64,000 bases of DNA from positions 144,235 to 208,234 of the forward strand of contig NZ_RJJQ01000010.1 in assembly GCF_003724155.1 (NCBI RefSeq), given 5' to 3'. A program made the translations under genes and the position numbers. Below, in pieces: positions 17,054 to 29,083 of the stretch (position 1 is the stretch's first letter; each line of letters starts with the position of its first letter). A model generated the notes under the pieces. That model saw only the letters and a list, made by a program, of their open reading frames with translations, was not told the DNA's origin and did not search any database. Origin of the DNA: Flexivirga caeni (GTDB taxonomy: Bacteria > Actinomycetota > Actinomycetes > Actinomycetales > Dermatophilaceae).

Positions 17054-17118
17054 CGATGACGCGACCAGCTCCGCGTCATCGAGTACACGCGTCACGGTTG
17101 ACGGCCGAACCGGCCGGT
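17054..17118. terminator. Putative bidirectional terminator between convergent genes
   Basis: Perfect 10-bp inverted repeat CGATGACGCG (17054-17063) and CGCGTCATCG (17072-17081) with an 8-nt loop, followed by a second short stem GGCCG/CGGCC (17103-17107, 17111-17115). It lies between the convergent DinB-fold and beta-lactamase-like genes. No U tract, as is common in actinobacteria. Confidence 0.45.
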
Positions 17119-17155
17119 GACGGCGCAGCAGCACCGTCATCGAGTGTTTCGACCG

Positions 17156-18058
17156 TCAGCGGGCGCGGCGCAGGCTCTCCACCAGTTCACGTGCGAGCCG
17201 GCCGATCGCGGCGTCGGTGCGGGCAGGGTCCGGGGTCGCATCAGGTTGCCGCCTGGTGAAGATCGCAACGGCGAAGCTCTCGCCATCCGGAGCGGTGATG
17301 ACCCCCACCTCGTTGCGCACGACGCCGAGTAGGCCGCCGCTCTTGGCCGCGACCGCCCAACCCGGCCCGAATCCGGATGCGATCCGGTTGCGGGTCAGCT
17401 GCCGTCCCAGCAGTGAACGCACCCGCGCGCAGACGTCAGGCGCGGCCGCTTCGTCGCGCCATACCGACCGCAGCAGTGCCACCATCTCCGCCGGTGTGGT
17501 CCGCCAGCCACGTCCTGGGTCGAGGGCGGCCGACATGTAGATGGCGGCCCGCAGGTCCGACTCGCTCGGTGGACCGTCGACGGCCGGATCGTGTGCGGCC
17601 AGCTGCGGGTATCCGGAGAACCCACAGTCGCGGGCGACGCCGTCGAGGGTCATCGCAAGGTCACCGGTGACCGCCGTCAGCGGCAGTCCGAGAGCCGTCG
17701 TGAAGCTGTTGATCCGGTCGACGCCAACCACCTTCAGCAACGCATCCGTGGCGACGTTGTCGCTGATGGTCAGCATCGGCACCACGAGATCCCGGACACT
17801 CATCTCGACCGGGTCGGCCATGAGCGACATACCCACCGGACCAGAAGTGCGATGCTCCGGACGCAAGGTGACCCGCGCCATCCCGTCCACGTCACCGGCC
17901 GCAATTGCAGCTTCAGCCGCCAGCGCGATCGGCAGCTTCAGCACCGAGGCGGGGCTGACCGGCTGCTCCACGAGCCTCCCGCTCAGCGAGTCGGCCAGCA
18001 CAGGTGCGGCACACCACGCGGCGTCGAGGCCCGGAACGGTCCAGTTGGGTCCAGCCAT
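17156..18058 (-). CDS. Class A beta-lactamase-like serine hydrolase
   Basis: 300 residues from ATG 18058. All three active-site signatures of the class A fold are in order: S38-V-L-K41 in SPASVLKLP, S-D-N in LTISDNVATDALL, and K-S-G in VAAKSGGLLGVVRNEVGVI. No signal peptide or lipobox precedes the domain, so either the protein is cytosolic or the true start lies elsewhere. Activity may be beta-lactamase or a related peptidase. The frame continues far upstream, antisense to lon and ure, only because of GC-rich codon bias. Confidence 0.85.
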   Translation of the reverse strand: MAGPNWTVPGLDAAWCAAPVLADSLSGRLVEQPVSPASVLKLPIALAAEAAIAAGDVDGMARVTLRPEHRTSGPVGMSLMADPVEMSVRDLVVPMLTISDNVATDALLKVVGVDRINSFTTALGLPLTAVTGDLAMTLDGVARDCGFSGYPQLAAHDPAVDGPPSESDLRAAIYMSAALDPGRGWRTTPAEMVALLRSVWRDEAAAPDVCARVRSLLGRQLTRNRIASGFGPGWAVAAKSGGLLGVVRNEVGVITAPDGESFAVAIFTRRQPDATPDPARTDAAIGRLARELVESLRRAR

Positions 18059-18205
18059 GAGGACATCATCGCCGGAGTCGGTGGGAACAAAACCCCCGTC
18101 CAACTCCTTGAGTGAAGCAGACTCAACTTTCGCGGTCGACGCGAGCAGGGTCGTCGGCGCGGCCGGCGAGCCCGGCCCGTCGCCACACGCCCCACAAGGA
18201 GTGCA

Positions 18206-20566
<2,361 letters not shown>

Positions 20567-20603
20567 AACCTGACCGCAACATTCGGGTGCTTCACTGGCC
20601 CGC

Positions 20604-20933
20604 ATGCACCTCACACCGGCCGACACCGAGAAGCTGTTGCTCTCGGTGGCGGGCATGATCGCTCGTGACCGGCTGCGCCGCGGAGTCAAGCTCAACCAGC
20701 CCGAGTCCGCTGCGCTGCTGGCCACCTGGGTCATCGAGCGCGCGCGGGACGGCGAGCTTACCGTCGCCGAGGTGATGGAGGCGGGCCGCGACGTGCTGCA
20801 CACCGACGAGGTGATGGACGGTGTCCCTGCGCTGCTGGAGGACGTGCAAGTGGAGGCAACCTTCCCTGATGGACGCAAGCTGGTCACCCTGCACCATCCG
20901 ATCCAGCCACGCGCAGCAGGTGGCGAATCATGA
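20604..20933 (+). CDS. ureA: Urease subunit gamma
   Basis: 109 residues beginning [13 protein letters not shown] and containing [31 protein letters not shown] (in pieces: [13 protein letters not shown]) and the C-terminal [18 protein letters not shown] segment, all diagnostic for UreA. First gene of the urease operon; the stop overlaps the ureB start. Confidence 0.97.
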   Translation: MHLTPADTEKLLLSVAGMIARDRLRRGVKLNQPESAALLATWVIERARDGELTVAEVMEAGRDVLHTDEVMDGVPALLEDVQVEATFPDGRKLVTLHHPIQPRAAGGES

Positions 20934-21271
20934 GCACCACCAACGCATCCGGGCCGGGCGAGATCCGCGTCGCCGACGGGTTGATCGAGCTCAACGCGCG
21001 CCCGGACAGCGGCCGGATCAGCCTGGTGCTGCTCAACACCGGCGACCGGCCGATCCAGATCGGCTCGCATCTGCATCTGCCGGACGCCAACTCGGCGCTG
21101 GACTTCGATCGCGAGGCTGCGCACGGGTTTCGTCTCGACATACCGTCGGGCACGTCTGTGCGGCTGGAACCGGGCGTGAGCCGGCAGGTCGACGCCGTGC
21201 GCATTGCGGGACGCCGGATCGTTCCCGGGATACAGCTCGGCAAGCCGGCAGGCGGTGCACTCGATGGCTGA
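20930..21271 (+). CDS. ureB: Urease subunit beta
   Basis: 113 residues with the UreB core: [25 protein letters not shown] (as [17 protein letters not shown]), [20 protein letters not shown] and [12 protein letters not shown] overlaps the ureA stop (ATGA); the 3' end overlaps ureC by 8 nt. Confidence 0.97.
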   Translation: MSTTNASGPGEIRVADGLIELNARPDSGRISLVLLNTGDRPIQIGSHLHLPDANSALDFDREAAHGFRLDIPSGTSVRLEPGVSRQVDAVRIAGRRIVPGIQLGKPAGGALDG

Positions 21272-23006
21272 ACTCGACCGCGCACGATATGCCGCGCTCT
21301 ACGGTCCGACGGTCGGTGACCAGGTGCGCCTGGGCGACACTGATCTGTGGATCCAGATCGAGCGCGACCTGGTGGCCGAGGGAACCACCGCCGATGGCGC
21401 CGATCCCGTGCTGTCGTATGGCGATGAGGCCGTCTTCGGCGGCGGTAAGTCGATCAGGGAGTCGATGGCGCAGGGCAGCACCACCAGCGCGCAAGGCGCT
21501 CCCGACACCGTCATCACCGGCGCGACCGTCCTGGACCACTGGGGTGTCGTGCGAGCCGACATCGGCATCACAGGCGGCCGCATCGTCGCCCTCGGCCGAG
21601 CCGGCAACCCGGACATCACCGAGAGCGTGCACCCGCAGCTGCACATCGGCCCGAGCACCGACATCATCTCCGGCGAAGGCCGCATCGTGACCGCCGGCGG
21701 CATCGACATGCACGTGCACCTGCTGTCGACCTCGCAGGTCCACGAGGCACTCGCCGCCGGCCTCACCACCCTCGGCGGCGGCGGGACCGGGCCGTCCGAG
21801 GGCAGCCGGGCGACCACCGTGACACCCGGGCCGTGGCATCTGCGCTCGGTGCTACGCGGTCTCGACGACCTGCCGGTGAACCTGCTGCTGATGGGCAAGG
21901 GCAACACCGTCAGCGCCGAGGGCTTGCGCGAGCAGGCGCTCGCGGGCGCCGCGGCATACAAGGTCCACGAGGACTGGGGCGCGACACCGGCGGCGATCGA
22001 CGCGGCGCTGCGCGCGGCCGAGGAGTTCGGTCTGCAGGTCGCCTTGCACTCCGACTCACTGAACGAGGCGGGGTATGTCGAGTCCACGCTCCGCGCCATC
22101 GGCGGGCGCAGCATCCACGCCTTCCACACCGAGGGCGCGGGTGGCGGTCACGCACCGGACATCCTGTCGATCGCGTCGCGTCCGAATGTCCTTCCAGGAT
22201 CGACGAATCCGACCCTGCCGCACACGATCAACACGGTTGCCGAGCATCTGGACATGCTGATGGTGTGCCACCACCTGAATCCGTCGGTGCCCGAGGACCT
22301 GGCCTTCGCAGAGTCCCGCATCCGGGCGACGACGATCGCCGCCGAAGACCTGCTGCACGACCTGGGTGCGCTGTCGATCACCTCCTCGGACGCGCAGGCT
22401 ATGGGTCGCATCGGCGAGGTGATCACGCGCACCTGGCAGGTGGCGCACGTGATGAAGCAACGCTTCGGCTCGCTCGGCAAGACGCTGCCCGCCGACAACG
22501 AGCGAGCCAGGCGCTACATCGCGAAATACACTGTCAATCCTGCAATCGCGCACGGCATCGACCATCTCGTCGGTTCGGTCGAACCCGGCCGGCTGGCCGA
22601 TCTGGTCGTCTGGGATCCGCGGTTCTTCGGGGTCCGGCCGTCCCTGGTGTGCAAGGGCGGTGCGATCGTCTGGGCAGCGCTCGGCGACCCCAACGCATCG
22701 ATCCCCACCCCGCAGCCCGTGCTGATGCGGCCCGCGCTGGTCGCCGGTGCCGGGGCGGACCACTCGATGTCGTTCGTGTCACCGCTCGCGCTGGAGACGG
22801 GTCTGGCCGACCGGCTCGGTCTGCGGCGTGTCCTGGCCGCAGTGCGCGACACCCGCGCGGTGACCAAGGCGGGGATGATCAACAACTCCGCAACACCGCG
22901 CATCGACATCGATGCGGAGACCTTCCGCATCGCCATCGACGGCACCGAGGTCGAACCGCAGCCCGCGACGGAACTGCCGCTGGCCCAACTGTATTCGCTC
23001 TTCTGA
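21264..23006 (+). CDS. ureC: Urease subunit alpha (catalytic)
   Basis: 580 residues; hydrolyses urea to ammonia and carbamate at a dinickel site. Metal ligands visible: H-x-H as DMHVH (150, 152), the carbamylated lysine Lys233 in [14 protein letters not shown], histidines in ALHSDSLNE and [14 protein letters not shown], the mobile-flap [16 protein letters not shown] and the aspartate in [10 protein letters not shown]. Start ATG 21264 overlaps ureB; an in-frame upstream extension is an artefact. Confidence 0.98.
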   Translation: MAELDRARYAALYGPTVGDQVRLGDTDLWIQIERDLVAEGTTADGADPVLSYGDEAVFGGGKSIRESMAQGSTTSAQGAPDTVITGATVLDHWGVVRADIGITGGRIVALGRAGNPDITESVHPQLHIGPSTDIISGEGRIVTAGGIDMHVHLLSTSQVHEALAAGLTTLGGGGTGPSEGSRATTVTPGPWHLRSVLRGLDDLPVNLLLMGKGNTVSAEGLREQALAGAAAYKVHEDWGATPAAIDAALRAAEEFGLQVALHSDSLNEAGYVESTLRAIGGRSIHAFHTEGAGGGHAPDILSIASRPNVLPGSTNPTLPHTINTVAEHLDMLMVCHHLNPSVPEDLAFAESRIRATTIAAEDLLHDLGALSITSSDAQAMGRIGEVITRTWQVAHVMKQRFGSLGKTLPADNERARRYIAKYTVNPAIAHGIDHLVGSVEPGRLADLVVWDPRFFGVRPSLVCKGGAIVWAALGDPNASIPTPQPVLMRPALVAGAGADHSMSFVSPLALETGLADRLGLRRVLAAVRDTRAVTKAGMINNSATPRIDIDAETFRIAIDGTEVEPQPATELPLAQLYSLF

Positions 23007-23647
23007 TGATGTCCGGAGGTGCGCTGCTGTTGGGCGATGCCCGGCTGCCGACAGGTGGGCACACGCAGTCGGCAGGCCTGGAGCCCGCGCTGCTTACCGG
23101 GCTTTCGCCCGCGTCGATCCCGGGATTCATCGTCAGCCGGCTGCGCACCTGCGTGCGGGTCGACGCCGGCACCGCAGTCGTCGGACTGCGTCTGCTGTAT
23201 GCCGGTGCGCCCCTCGACCCGGTGGTCGACGCCTGGTGCGCGCGGACACCGAGCGAGGTGGTGCAGGCTGCGTCGATCGAGGCCGGGCGCGGTTATTTGC
23301 GCCTGCACCAGCGATTGACCGGGTTCGCGACAGCCACCCCGGCGCTCCCCCGCCCGCTCGCCGTCGCGGCCCTCGCGCACTCCTGGGACCTCAGCGCAGC
23401 CGAACTGGCGAGAATCATCTGCCACGACGACGTCCAATCGGTCTGCTCGGCCGCGCTCAAACTGACACCGTGCGACCCGGTCGACACGGTGTCGTGGGCG
23501 GTGGCGGCGGGTGACGAGGCGGACCGGGTCGTCACGGAAGTGCAGGGGCTGGACGACCCGGACGACATACCGGCTGCCGCGGCGCCGGAGATGGAACTGT
23601 GGCAGCACGCACACGGCAACGCATCAAGGAGGCTCTTCCGTGCCTGA
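23006..23647 (+). CDS. ureF: Urease accessory protein UreF
   Basis: 213 residues. It joins UreD and UreG in the nickel-loading complex. The N-terminus has [20 protein letters not shown], the family DSRFPSGGFAHSGGLE pattern in a diverged form, and the middle has [19 protein letters not shown]. The TGATG junction with ureC offers two adjacent ATGs (23006, 23009). The region is otherwise a typical all-helical UreF. Confidence 0.9.
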   Translation: MMSGGALLLGDARLPTGGHTQSAGLEPALLTGLSPASIPGFIVSRLRTCVRVDAGTAVVGLRLLYAGAPLDPVVDAWCARTPSEVVQAASIEAGRGYLRLHQRLTGFATATPALPRPLAVAALAHSWDLSAAELARIICHDDVQSVCSAALKLTPCDPVDTVSWAVAAGDEADRVVTEVQGLDDPDDIPAAAAPEMELWQHAHGNASRRLFRA

Positions 23648-24317
23648 AACCCCCACTCGCGCCATGCGGCTCGGCATCGCCGGGCCGGTCGGCACTGGCA
23701 AGTCGTCGCTGATCGGGCTGCTGTGCAGCCGGCTGACCGACCGGCTCCAGCTGGGCGTGGTCACCAACGACATCTACACCGACGAGGATGCCCGGCTGCT
23801 GCGTTCCGCCGGGGTGCTCGACCCGGACCGGATCCGCGCGGTCGAGACCGGAGCATGCCCGCATACCGCGATCCGTGACGACATCACGATGAACTCGATC
23901 GCCATCGAGGATCTGGAACGCGACTACCCGGGTCTGCAACTGGTGCTGGTGGAGTCCGGTGGCGACAACCTGACCGCGACCTTCTCGCCGGCACTTGTCG
24001 ACGCGCAGATCTTCGTGCTGGACGTCGCAGGCGGCGGAGACGTGGTCCGCAAGGGCGGCCCGGGCATCGCCCGCGCCGATCTGCTGATCGTCAACAAGAC
24101 CGACCTGGCGCCATACGTCGACGTCGACGCCGCCCGCATGGTGCAGGAAGGAACGGCGGCACGGGACGGCCGGCCGGTGATCGGGCTGAGCCGGCTGGAT
24201 ACGAAGTCCGTGTCGGCAGTGTGTGATTGGGTGCTCGCCACGCTCGCGTCGTATGACGCGGGCACGCACACCGCGCACGACCCGGGACCGATGGCCGCGC
24301 ACAGTCACACGCAGTGA
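23640..24317 (+). CDS. ureG: Urease accessory GTPase UreG
   Basis: 225 residues from GTG 23640, with AAGGAGG 5-6 nt upstream; ATG 23664 is an alternative. P-loop [15 protein letters not shown], switch region NDIYTDEDA, the nickel-binding CPH in [27 protein letters not shown] and the NKTDLAPYV guanine motif are all present. The C-terminal tail is histidine-containing ([16 protein letters not shown]) and might bind nickel, which could matter because no UreE chaperone is encoded nearby. Confidence 0.96.
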   Translation: MPETPTRAMRLGIAGPVGTGKSSLIGLLCSRLTDRLQLGVVTNDIYTDEDARLLRSAGVLDPDRIRAVETGACPHTAIRDDITMNSIAIEDLERDYPGLQLVLVESGGDNLTATFSPALVDAQIFVLDVAGGGDVVRKGGPGIARADLLIVNKTDLAPYVDVDAARMVQEGTAARDGRPVIGLSRLDTKSVSAVCDWVLATLASYDAGTHTAHDPGPMAAHSHTQ

Positions 24318-25030
24318 CCGCCCGCACCACCCGCGTGCTCGCCCGGCTCACCGCCGACGGGTCGGTACAGGTCGAGCTGGCCACCGGCCTGCTGGCGCCA
24401 CGGGTCGTCCGGCAGCACGGGACCACTGTCGAGATCGCGCTCGTCGCGACCGGCGCGACGCTGCTTGGCGGCGATCACCTCCGGGTCGAGCTGAGCGCCC
24501 AGGACGGCACCTGCCTCGTGGTGCGTGATGTGGCCGGCACCGTCGCGTACGCCGGCGGCGGTCGGATTAGCCACTGGGACAACGAGATTCAGGTGGGCCC
24601 CAGTGCGCGGCTGGTGTGGCATGCCGAGCCGCTGGTGCTCTCCGACGGCGCGCAGGTGCACCGAGAGACGCACGCCGACGTCGCCGGCCATGGTCGGTTG
24701 CTGCTGCGCGACACCGTCGTGCTCGGGCGGGCCGGGCAGGCGGGCGGCGAGCTGACCTGCCGCACTCGGATCTGGCACGACGGACGGCCGCTGTTGGCCG
24801 AGGACCTCGTGCTCGATCGGCATACCCGCGCACTGCCAGGCGTTCTTGGCGCCCGCGTGCTGGACACGGCGACCGCTGCCGGCTGGCGGCCCGAGGGTCC
24901 GCCCGACGCCACCGTGCTGCACCTCGCCGGTGAAGGCGCGATGGCTCGCTCGATCGTCGACGAGGCGCATCACTCTGAGATCCACGCCGTATGGCGGCAG
25001 TGGGCAGACCAGCAGTGCGCATCGCTCTGA
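24314..25030 (+). CDS. ureD: Urease accessory protein UreD (UreH)
   Basis: 238 residues, somewhat shorter than the usual 260-280. It shows the family core [18 protein letters not shown], the [18 protein letters not shown] region (pattern of the TNPPGGLLAGD / Q.. RS segments is weak), and [27 protein letters not shown] start overlaps the ureG stop (GTGA). Last gene of the operon. Confidence 0.87.
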   Translation: MTARTTRVLARLTADGSVQVELATGLLAPRVVRQHGTTVEIALVATGATLLGGDHLRVELSAQDGTCLVVRDVAGTVAYAGGGRISHWDNEIQVGPSARLVWHAEPLVLSDGAQVHRETHADVAGHGRLLLRDTVVLGRAGQAGGELTCRTRIWHDGRPLLAEDLVLDRHTRALPGVLGARVLDTATAAGWRPEGPPDATVLHLAGEGAMARSIVDEAHHSEIHAVWRQWADQQCASL

Positions 25031-25036
25031 CGCGCC

Positions 25037-25042
25037 TACTGT
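25037..25042 (+). promoter_or_regulatory. -10 element, CoA-binding protein gene (leaderless)
   Basis: TACTGT then exactly 6 nt to the ATG at 25049. It begins 7 nt after the ureD stop codon, so the gene has its own promoter despite lying close to the urease operon. Confidence 0.5.
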
Positions 25043-25048
25043 GTGGGC

Positions 25049-25489
25049 ATGACCGACACACCCGGCTGGACGCCACCCACCACCGACGAGTTGCGTGACC
25101 TGTTGCAGACCTCCCGGACGATCGCGGTCGTCGGCGTCTCCGGCAACCCGGCCCGACCCAGCCACGGGGTGGCGGCATACCTCGTGGAACGCACCGGCTA
25201 CGACGTGTGGCTGGTCAACCCGGGTCTCACCGAGCTCTTCGGCGGGCCGGTCTACCCCGACCTGGCCGCGCTGCCCGGCCGCCCCGACATCGTCGACGTC
25301 TTCCGGCGCCCCGCCGAGCTCGCCTCAGTGACCGCCGACGCGATCAGTGGGGGCGCGGGCGCCTTGTGGTTCCAGCTCGGCCTGTATGACGAAACCGCCG
25401 CAGCCACAGCAACTTCCGCCGGCCTGACGGTCGTGATGGACCGCTGCCTCAAGGTCGATCATCACGCGCTGATCGGTCCGGCACGCTGA
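25049..25489 (+). CDS. CoA-binding domain protein (YccU type)
   Basis: 146 residues forming a single Rossmann-like CoA-binding domain: TIAVVGVSGNPARPSHGVAAYLV (written as TIAVVGVSGNPARPSHG), VWLVNPG, VDVFRRPAEL and ALWFQLGLYDE, with the conserved MDRCLKVDHHAL end. The domain is shared with succinyl-CoA synthetase alpha; this stand-alone form has no proven function. Its 3' end overlaps the convergent membrane gene by 41 bp. Confidence 0.9.
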   Translation: MTDTPGWTPPTTDELRDLLQTSRTIAVVGVSGNPARPSHGVAAYLVERTGYDVWLVNPGLTELFGGPVYPDLAALPGRPDIVDVFRRPAELASVTADAISGGAGALWFQLGLYDETAAATATSAGLTVVMDRCLKVDHHALIGPAR

Positions 25490-26285
25490 CCGCTGCGTCG
25501 CGTCGCGGGTCCATCAGATCGATCGTCTGCAGGACCCAGAACGCGGCAAAGAGGAGGAGCAGCACGATCTCCAGGACCAGCAGCCAATAGGACCAGACGC
25601 TCTGCATGGCGATCATCACCACGGCGCCGGCGATCATCCCGATCAGGACCACCCAATATGCCCGGTCGAAACGCGTCCGGCTGTTCCCCGGCTGCCGGGC
25701 GATCACCCGCACACCCCAGTCGGTGTTGAGCGCGACCACCCCGGCGAACGGCACGAAGGTGAACGTCGCCGCGAGCGCGTGCGCATGACCTGCGAACGAG
25801 GTCCGGTCCGTCGCCAGCCACACCACACCGACCAGCCAGGCGAACGCGACTGACGCCAAACCTATTGCGCTCCAAACAGATACGCGCTCATGCCGACGCA
25901 GCCGCCGCCATACGAACCCGAGCACCACGAGGTATCCGACGCCCAGCACGGTCAGGAAGGTGGCCGCGTTGTTGGTGATCGCATCCACGTCGGGAGCGTG
26001 AGCTCGCTCCGGGGTCGGCACGAACGCGACCATCGGAGCGCTCACGCCGGCGAGCTTGAGGCAGACGTTCTCCGCGTCGGTATAGCCGTGCAGTGCGACG
26101 AGGCACACGCCCACGCTGGCCAGGACGGCGATGAAGACCGGACCTGCCGGCGTGTAGTAGTAGGCGCTGAGGGACGTCTGCCAGCCGCCGCGTACGGTCT
26201 CGATCGCCACCGAGACGATCAGCGCGAGCAGCAATGCCAGCAGGGCGGACCGGAGGTAGCGGTAGGTCGTGACCTCGGCAGTCAT
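25449..26285 (-). CDS. Polytopic membrane protein of unknown function
   Basis: 278 residues from ATG 26285 (MTAEVTTYRYL; ATG 26303 is possible) with about seven hydrophobic helices. A central soluble loop contains the SLSAYYYTPAGPVFIAVLA segment, seen in uncharacterised actinobacterial membrane proteins. I do not recognise a transporter or enzyme motif. Monocistronic and convergent with the CoA-binding gene. Confidence 0.75.
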   Translation of the reverse strand: MTAEVTTYRYLRSALLALLLALIVSVAIETVRGGWQTSLSAYYYTPAGPVFIAVLASVGVCLVALHGYTDAENVCLKLAGVSAPMVAFVPTPERAHAPDVDAITNNAATFLTVLGVGYLVVLGFVWRRLRRHERVSVWSAIGLASVAFAWLVGVVWLATDRTSFAGHAHALAATFTFVPFAGVVALNTDWGVRVIARQPGNSRTRFDRAYWVVLIGMIAGAVVMIAMQSVWSYWLLVLEIVLLLLFAAFWVLQTIDLMDPRRDAAVSVPDRSARDDRP

Positions 26286-26348
26286 GGCTTGATTGTCTTC
26301 CATACCAGTACGAGGCGCGGGACGCGCTCGGTGATGCATGACGCCGCG

Positions 26349-26960
26349 TCACAGCCGGATATGGCGTATGCCGACTGCGACCCGCCGGGCCTGATAGCGC
26401 GCCCGGCCGAGCCGTGGCCGGGTCAGCTGCAGCCCCGCATCTCGCGCGATCCGCTCCACGACCTGGTCGGTCGACAGGCCGTCGGTCGGCACATGGGTTG
26501 CGTAGCGATCCTGCGCCAGCGCCGCGACGCACCGCGGAATCTGCTGGATCGCCCACGTCTCGTTGCTGCCGACCAGCCAGCCGCCGAGCGACGAAACCCG
26601 TGATCTCAGGCGTCTTTTCAGCGTCTCCGGCGTGGCGGCGAGTGTGTAGTGTCGGACATCGACCCCGCGGTCACGGAGCCCGCCGACGATCTCGTCGAAG
26701 TAGTCGTCGCGCACGATGGTCATCGGCACCAGCACCGGCCCGCTCGCGGCGGCCTCCGCCTGCTCGAGGGTGTCCACCACCGCGGCCCGCCACTGCGGAG
26801 GGTCCTGAAAGTCACCGCGCGCCGGCGCGGGTAGCATCTTGCGGATGGCGTAACCGAGCAACTCGGGATCAGCCACGTGTGCGTCGGCAACGCGCCGCTG
26901 CAGCTCGTGCGCCGTCTGCGTCTTGCCGGAGCCGAAGGCGCCATTGATCCAGATCAGCAT
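26349..26960 (-). CDS. TmrB-like P-loop ATPase
   Basis: 203 residues. It starts MLIWINGAFGSGKTQTA, the Walker A of the TmrB/tunicamycin-resistance-like and nucleotide-kinase-like group, followed by LLGYAIRKMLP and a DVRHYTLAATPETLKRRLRSR arm resembling adenylate-kinase LID segments. Such proteins may phosphorylate or bind an antibiotic or metabolite; the substrate is unknown. Its ATG lies 4 nt after the P450 stop, so it belongs to the hydrolase-P450 operon. Confidence 0.85.
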   Translation of the reverse strand: MLIWINGAFGSGKTQTAHELQRRVADAHVADPELLGYAIRKMLPAPARGDFQDPPQWRAAVVDTLEQAEAAASGPVLVPMTIVRDDYFDEIVGGLRDRGVDVRHYTLAATPETLKRRLRSRVSSLGGWLVGSNETWAIQQIPRCVAALAQDRYATHVPTDGLSTDQVVERIARDAGLQLTRPRLGRARYQARRVAVGIRHIRL

Positions 26961-26964
26961 CTGC

Positions 26965-28284
26965 TCACGCTGCCCAGCGGATCGGCAGGCGCTTGACGCC
27001 GCGCTGGAAGTTCGAGCGCAGCAGCGCCGGCTCGCCGGCGAGCTGTATGTCGTGCGTCCGGCCGAGCACCTCGCGGAAGAGATCCGCCATCTGCACCCTG
27101 GCGAAATGCGCGCCGATGCACACGTGCGGGCCGTGGCCGAACACCCGGTGATTGTTGGGTTTCCGGTCGATGAGCAACGCGCCCGGCCAGTCGAACACCG
27201 CGGGGTCGCGGTTGGCTGCCAGGTAGGACACGACCACCTTGTCTCCGGCACGCACGCTCGTGCCGCCCAGCGTCACGTCCCGGGTCGCGGTCCGGCGGAA
27301 GGTCATCACCGGCGTCCACCAGCGCAGCAGCTCATCGACCGCCGTCGGAATCAGTGACGGGTCCGCGCGCAGCGCATGCATCGCGTCCGGGTTCGACAAG
27401 AGCGCAATCATCGCCCCCGGCAGACCGTTGCGCAGCGTCTCGTTGCCCGCGACGGCGAAGAGCCAGAACATGTTCTCGAACTCCTCGACCGACAGTTGCC
27501 CGCCGTCCTCCTCCCGCTGCGCCAGCAGGATCGACATGACGTCGTCACCGGGGTCGGCACGCTTGGCGTCGCCGAGCAGGTGTGCGTAGCGGTAGAGGTC
27601 CGGCATACCCTCGCGTCCGCGCGGGTCCGGCATCCGGCCGGAAGCGTCCGGGGCCGGCCGCAGGGCGACTGCCTCCCGGGCGATCGAAGTGCCCTGGGCC
27701 GCATTGAAACTCGCCGAACTCGCGTAGTCGGGGTCGAGGAAACCGATGACCCGATTGGACCAGTCGAACATCAGCCCCCGGTCCTCGGCAGGCACCCCGA
27801 GGATGTCCGCCAGCGTCAGCAACGGCAGGTCGGCGGCGACGTCCTTGGCAAAGTCGCATTCGTCCGGCCCGGACAGCATCCGGTCGACGATGTCCTTCGC
27901 GTGGCCGGCGATCCGGTCCTCCAGCCCCCGCACTGCCCTCGGCGTGAACGACGCGGCGATCATCTTCCGCAGCCGCGTGTGCTCGGGCGGATCCATGTTG
28001 AGCAGCATCCGGCGCACATAGTTCAGATCCTGCGGCGTCGCCGGGTCCCGGATCTGGGTGCCGCCGAGCGCGGACGAGTAGGTCGCCGGATCGCGCACGA
28101 TTTCGGTGACCAGTGCATGATCGATCACCAGGTGATAGCCGGAACCCGCTGGCAACCCAGGGAGTTCGGGCTCGTCCACCCAGTGCACCGGGCCACGCGC
28201 ACGCAGCTCTTCGATCAGCTCGAACGGCACACCCCGGGTGTAGGTGTCAGGGTCGTGCAGGACTGCCGTGGACGCCACCGGCAT
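26965..28284 (-). CDS. Cytochrome P450
   Basis: 439 residues from ATG 28284. The I-helix is FAVAGNETLRNG (usual A-G-x-E/D-T as AGNET), the K-helix E-x-x-R is in VDELLRWWTP, and the heme loop is FGHGPHVCIGAHFAR with Cys389 as thiolate ligand. The AGNET I-helix is typical of the actinobacterial CYP125/CYP142-like and related families. No ferredoxin or reductase gene is adjacent. Located between an alpha/beta hydrolase and a TmrB-like ATPase, 5 bp and 4 bp away. Confidence 0.96.
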   Translation of the reverse strand: MPVASTAVLHDPDTYTRGVPFELIEELRARGPVHWVDEPELPGLPAGSGYHLVIDHALVTEIVRDPATYSSALGGTQIRDPATPQDLNYVRRMLLNMDPPEHTRLRKMIAASFTPRAVRGLEDRIAGHAKDIVDRMLSGPDECDFAKDVAADLPLLTLADILGVPAEDRGLMFDWSNRVIGFLDPDYASSASFNAAQGTSIAREAVALRPAPDASGRMPDPRGREGMPDLYRYAHLLGDAKRADPGDDVMSILLAQREEDGGQLSVEEFENMFWLFAVAGNETLRNGLPGAMIALLSNPDAMHALRADPSLIPTAVDELLRWWTPVMTFRRTATRDVTLGGTSVRAGDKVVVSYLAANRDPAVFDWPGALLIDRKPNNHRVFGHGPHVCIGAHFARVQMADLFREVLGRTHDIQLAGEPALLRSNFQRGVKRLPIRWAA

Positions 28285-28289
28285 ACGGC

Positions 28290-29051
28290 TCAGGGGAGTT
28301 CGTCGAGGTCGTGACCGAGAGCGCCCATGAACGCGTCCGGCGACTCGTACATCGCGTAGTGCCCCGCGTCCTCGATGACGTCCAACCGGGCTCCGGGGTA
28401 GAGCTGCAGCCAGGTCGCCTCGCACGTCTGCGGACCGAGTGCCGGGTCTCGCGCCCCGGCGATGAGCCGCAACGGCACCTCGACCGCGGGCACCTCCTCA
28501 TGGAAGTCGGTCGTGGCCCAGGAAGTCAGGTGGGCCCCGAACGCGTCCCGCCGCGAGTTGGCAACCGAGAAGCGCACCATCTGCTGCACCCACGCGTCCG
28601 GCTGCACGTTGCCGGTCGTGAAACCGATGATCGCCGCGCGGTTCTCGTCGCTCTCGGCGGCGCCGTCGAAGAGGGCCCACGAGTCGTCGTCGAACGGCAG
28701 GCCGGTCGGTGGCACCGGCGACACGCCGATCAGCCCGGTGACCCGCTCGGGCGCGTCGGCGAGGGTGCGCATCATCGCCGAGCCGCCCATCGAGTGACCG
28801 ATCAGTGCGTAGCTATCCCAGCCGAGTTCGTCCGCGAGCGCGCGGGTGTCCGCGCTGATCTCGGCGAGCGTGTAATCGCCCGTCTCATCCTGACGACTGC
28901 CATATCCGCGATAGTCCAGGAATGCGACGGTGTAGCGGTTGCGGGCGAGGCGCTGCGGCAGTTCACCCCAGCCCTCGGCCGATCCGAACCATCCATGCAG
29001 GGCGATCAGATGGACGGGGCCGGAGCCCACCACGACGTGTCCAATGCTCAT
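28290..29051 (-). CDS. Alpha/beta hydrolase
   Basis: 253 residues with the canonical fold: oxyanion HGWFGSAEGWG (about 19-29), nucleophile Ser87 in IGHSMGGSAMM, acid in AGARDPALG and catalytic His in EDAGHYAMYE near the C-terminus. Its stop is 5 bp from the P450 start on the same strand, so it leads a three-gene unit (hydrolase, P450, TmrB-like ATPase). Substrate unknown; an ester or lactone is likely. Confidence 0.92.
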   Translation of the reverse strand: MSIGHVVVGSGPVHLIALHGWFGSAEGWGELPQRLARNRYTVAFLDYRGYGSRQDETGDYTLAEISADTRALADELGWDSYALIGHSMGGSAMMRTLADAPERVTGLIGVSPVPPTGLPFDDDSWALFDGAAESDENRAAIIGFTTGNVQPDAWVQQMVRFSVANSRRDAFGAHLTSWATTDFHEEVPAVEVPLRLIAGARDPALGPQTCEATWLQLYPGARLDVIEDAGHYAMYESPDAFMGALGHDLDELP

Positions 29052-29057
29052 CCAGGC

Positions 29058-29063
29058 ACGATA
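29058..29063 (-). promoter_or_regulatory. -10 element of the hydrolase-P450 operon (leaderless)
   Basis: TATCGT on the minus strand followed by exactly 6 nt and the ATG at 29051. Confidence 0.5.
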
Positions 29064-29083
29064 TCCGTCGCGCGCGCCGAGCG

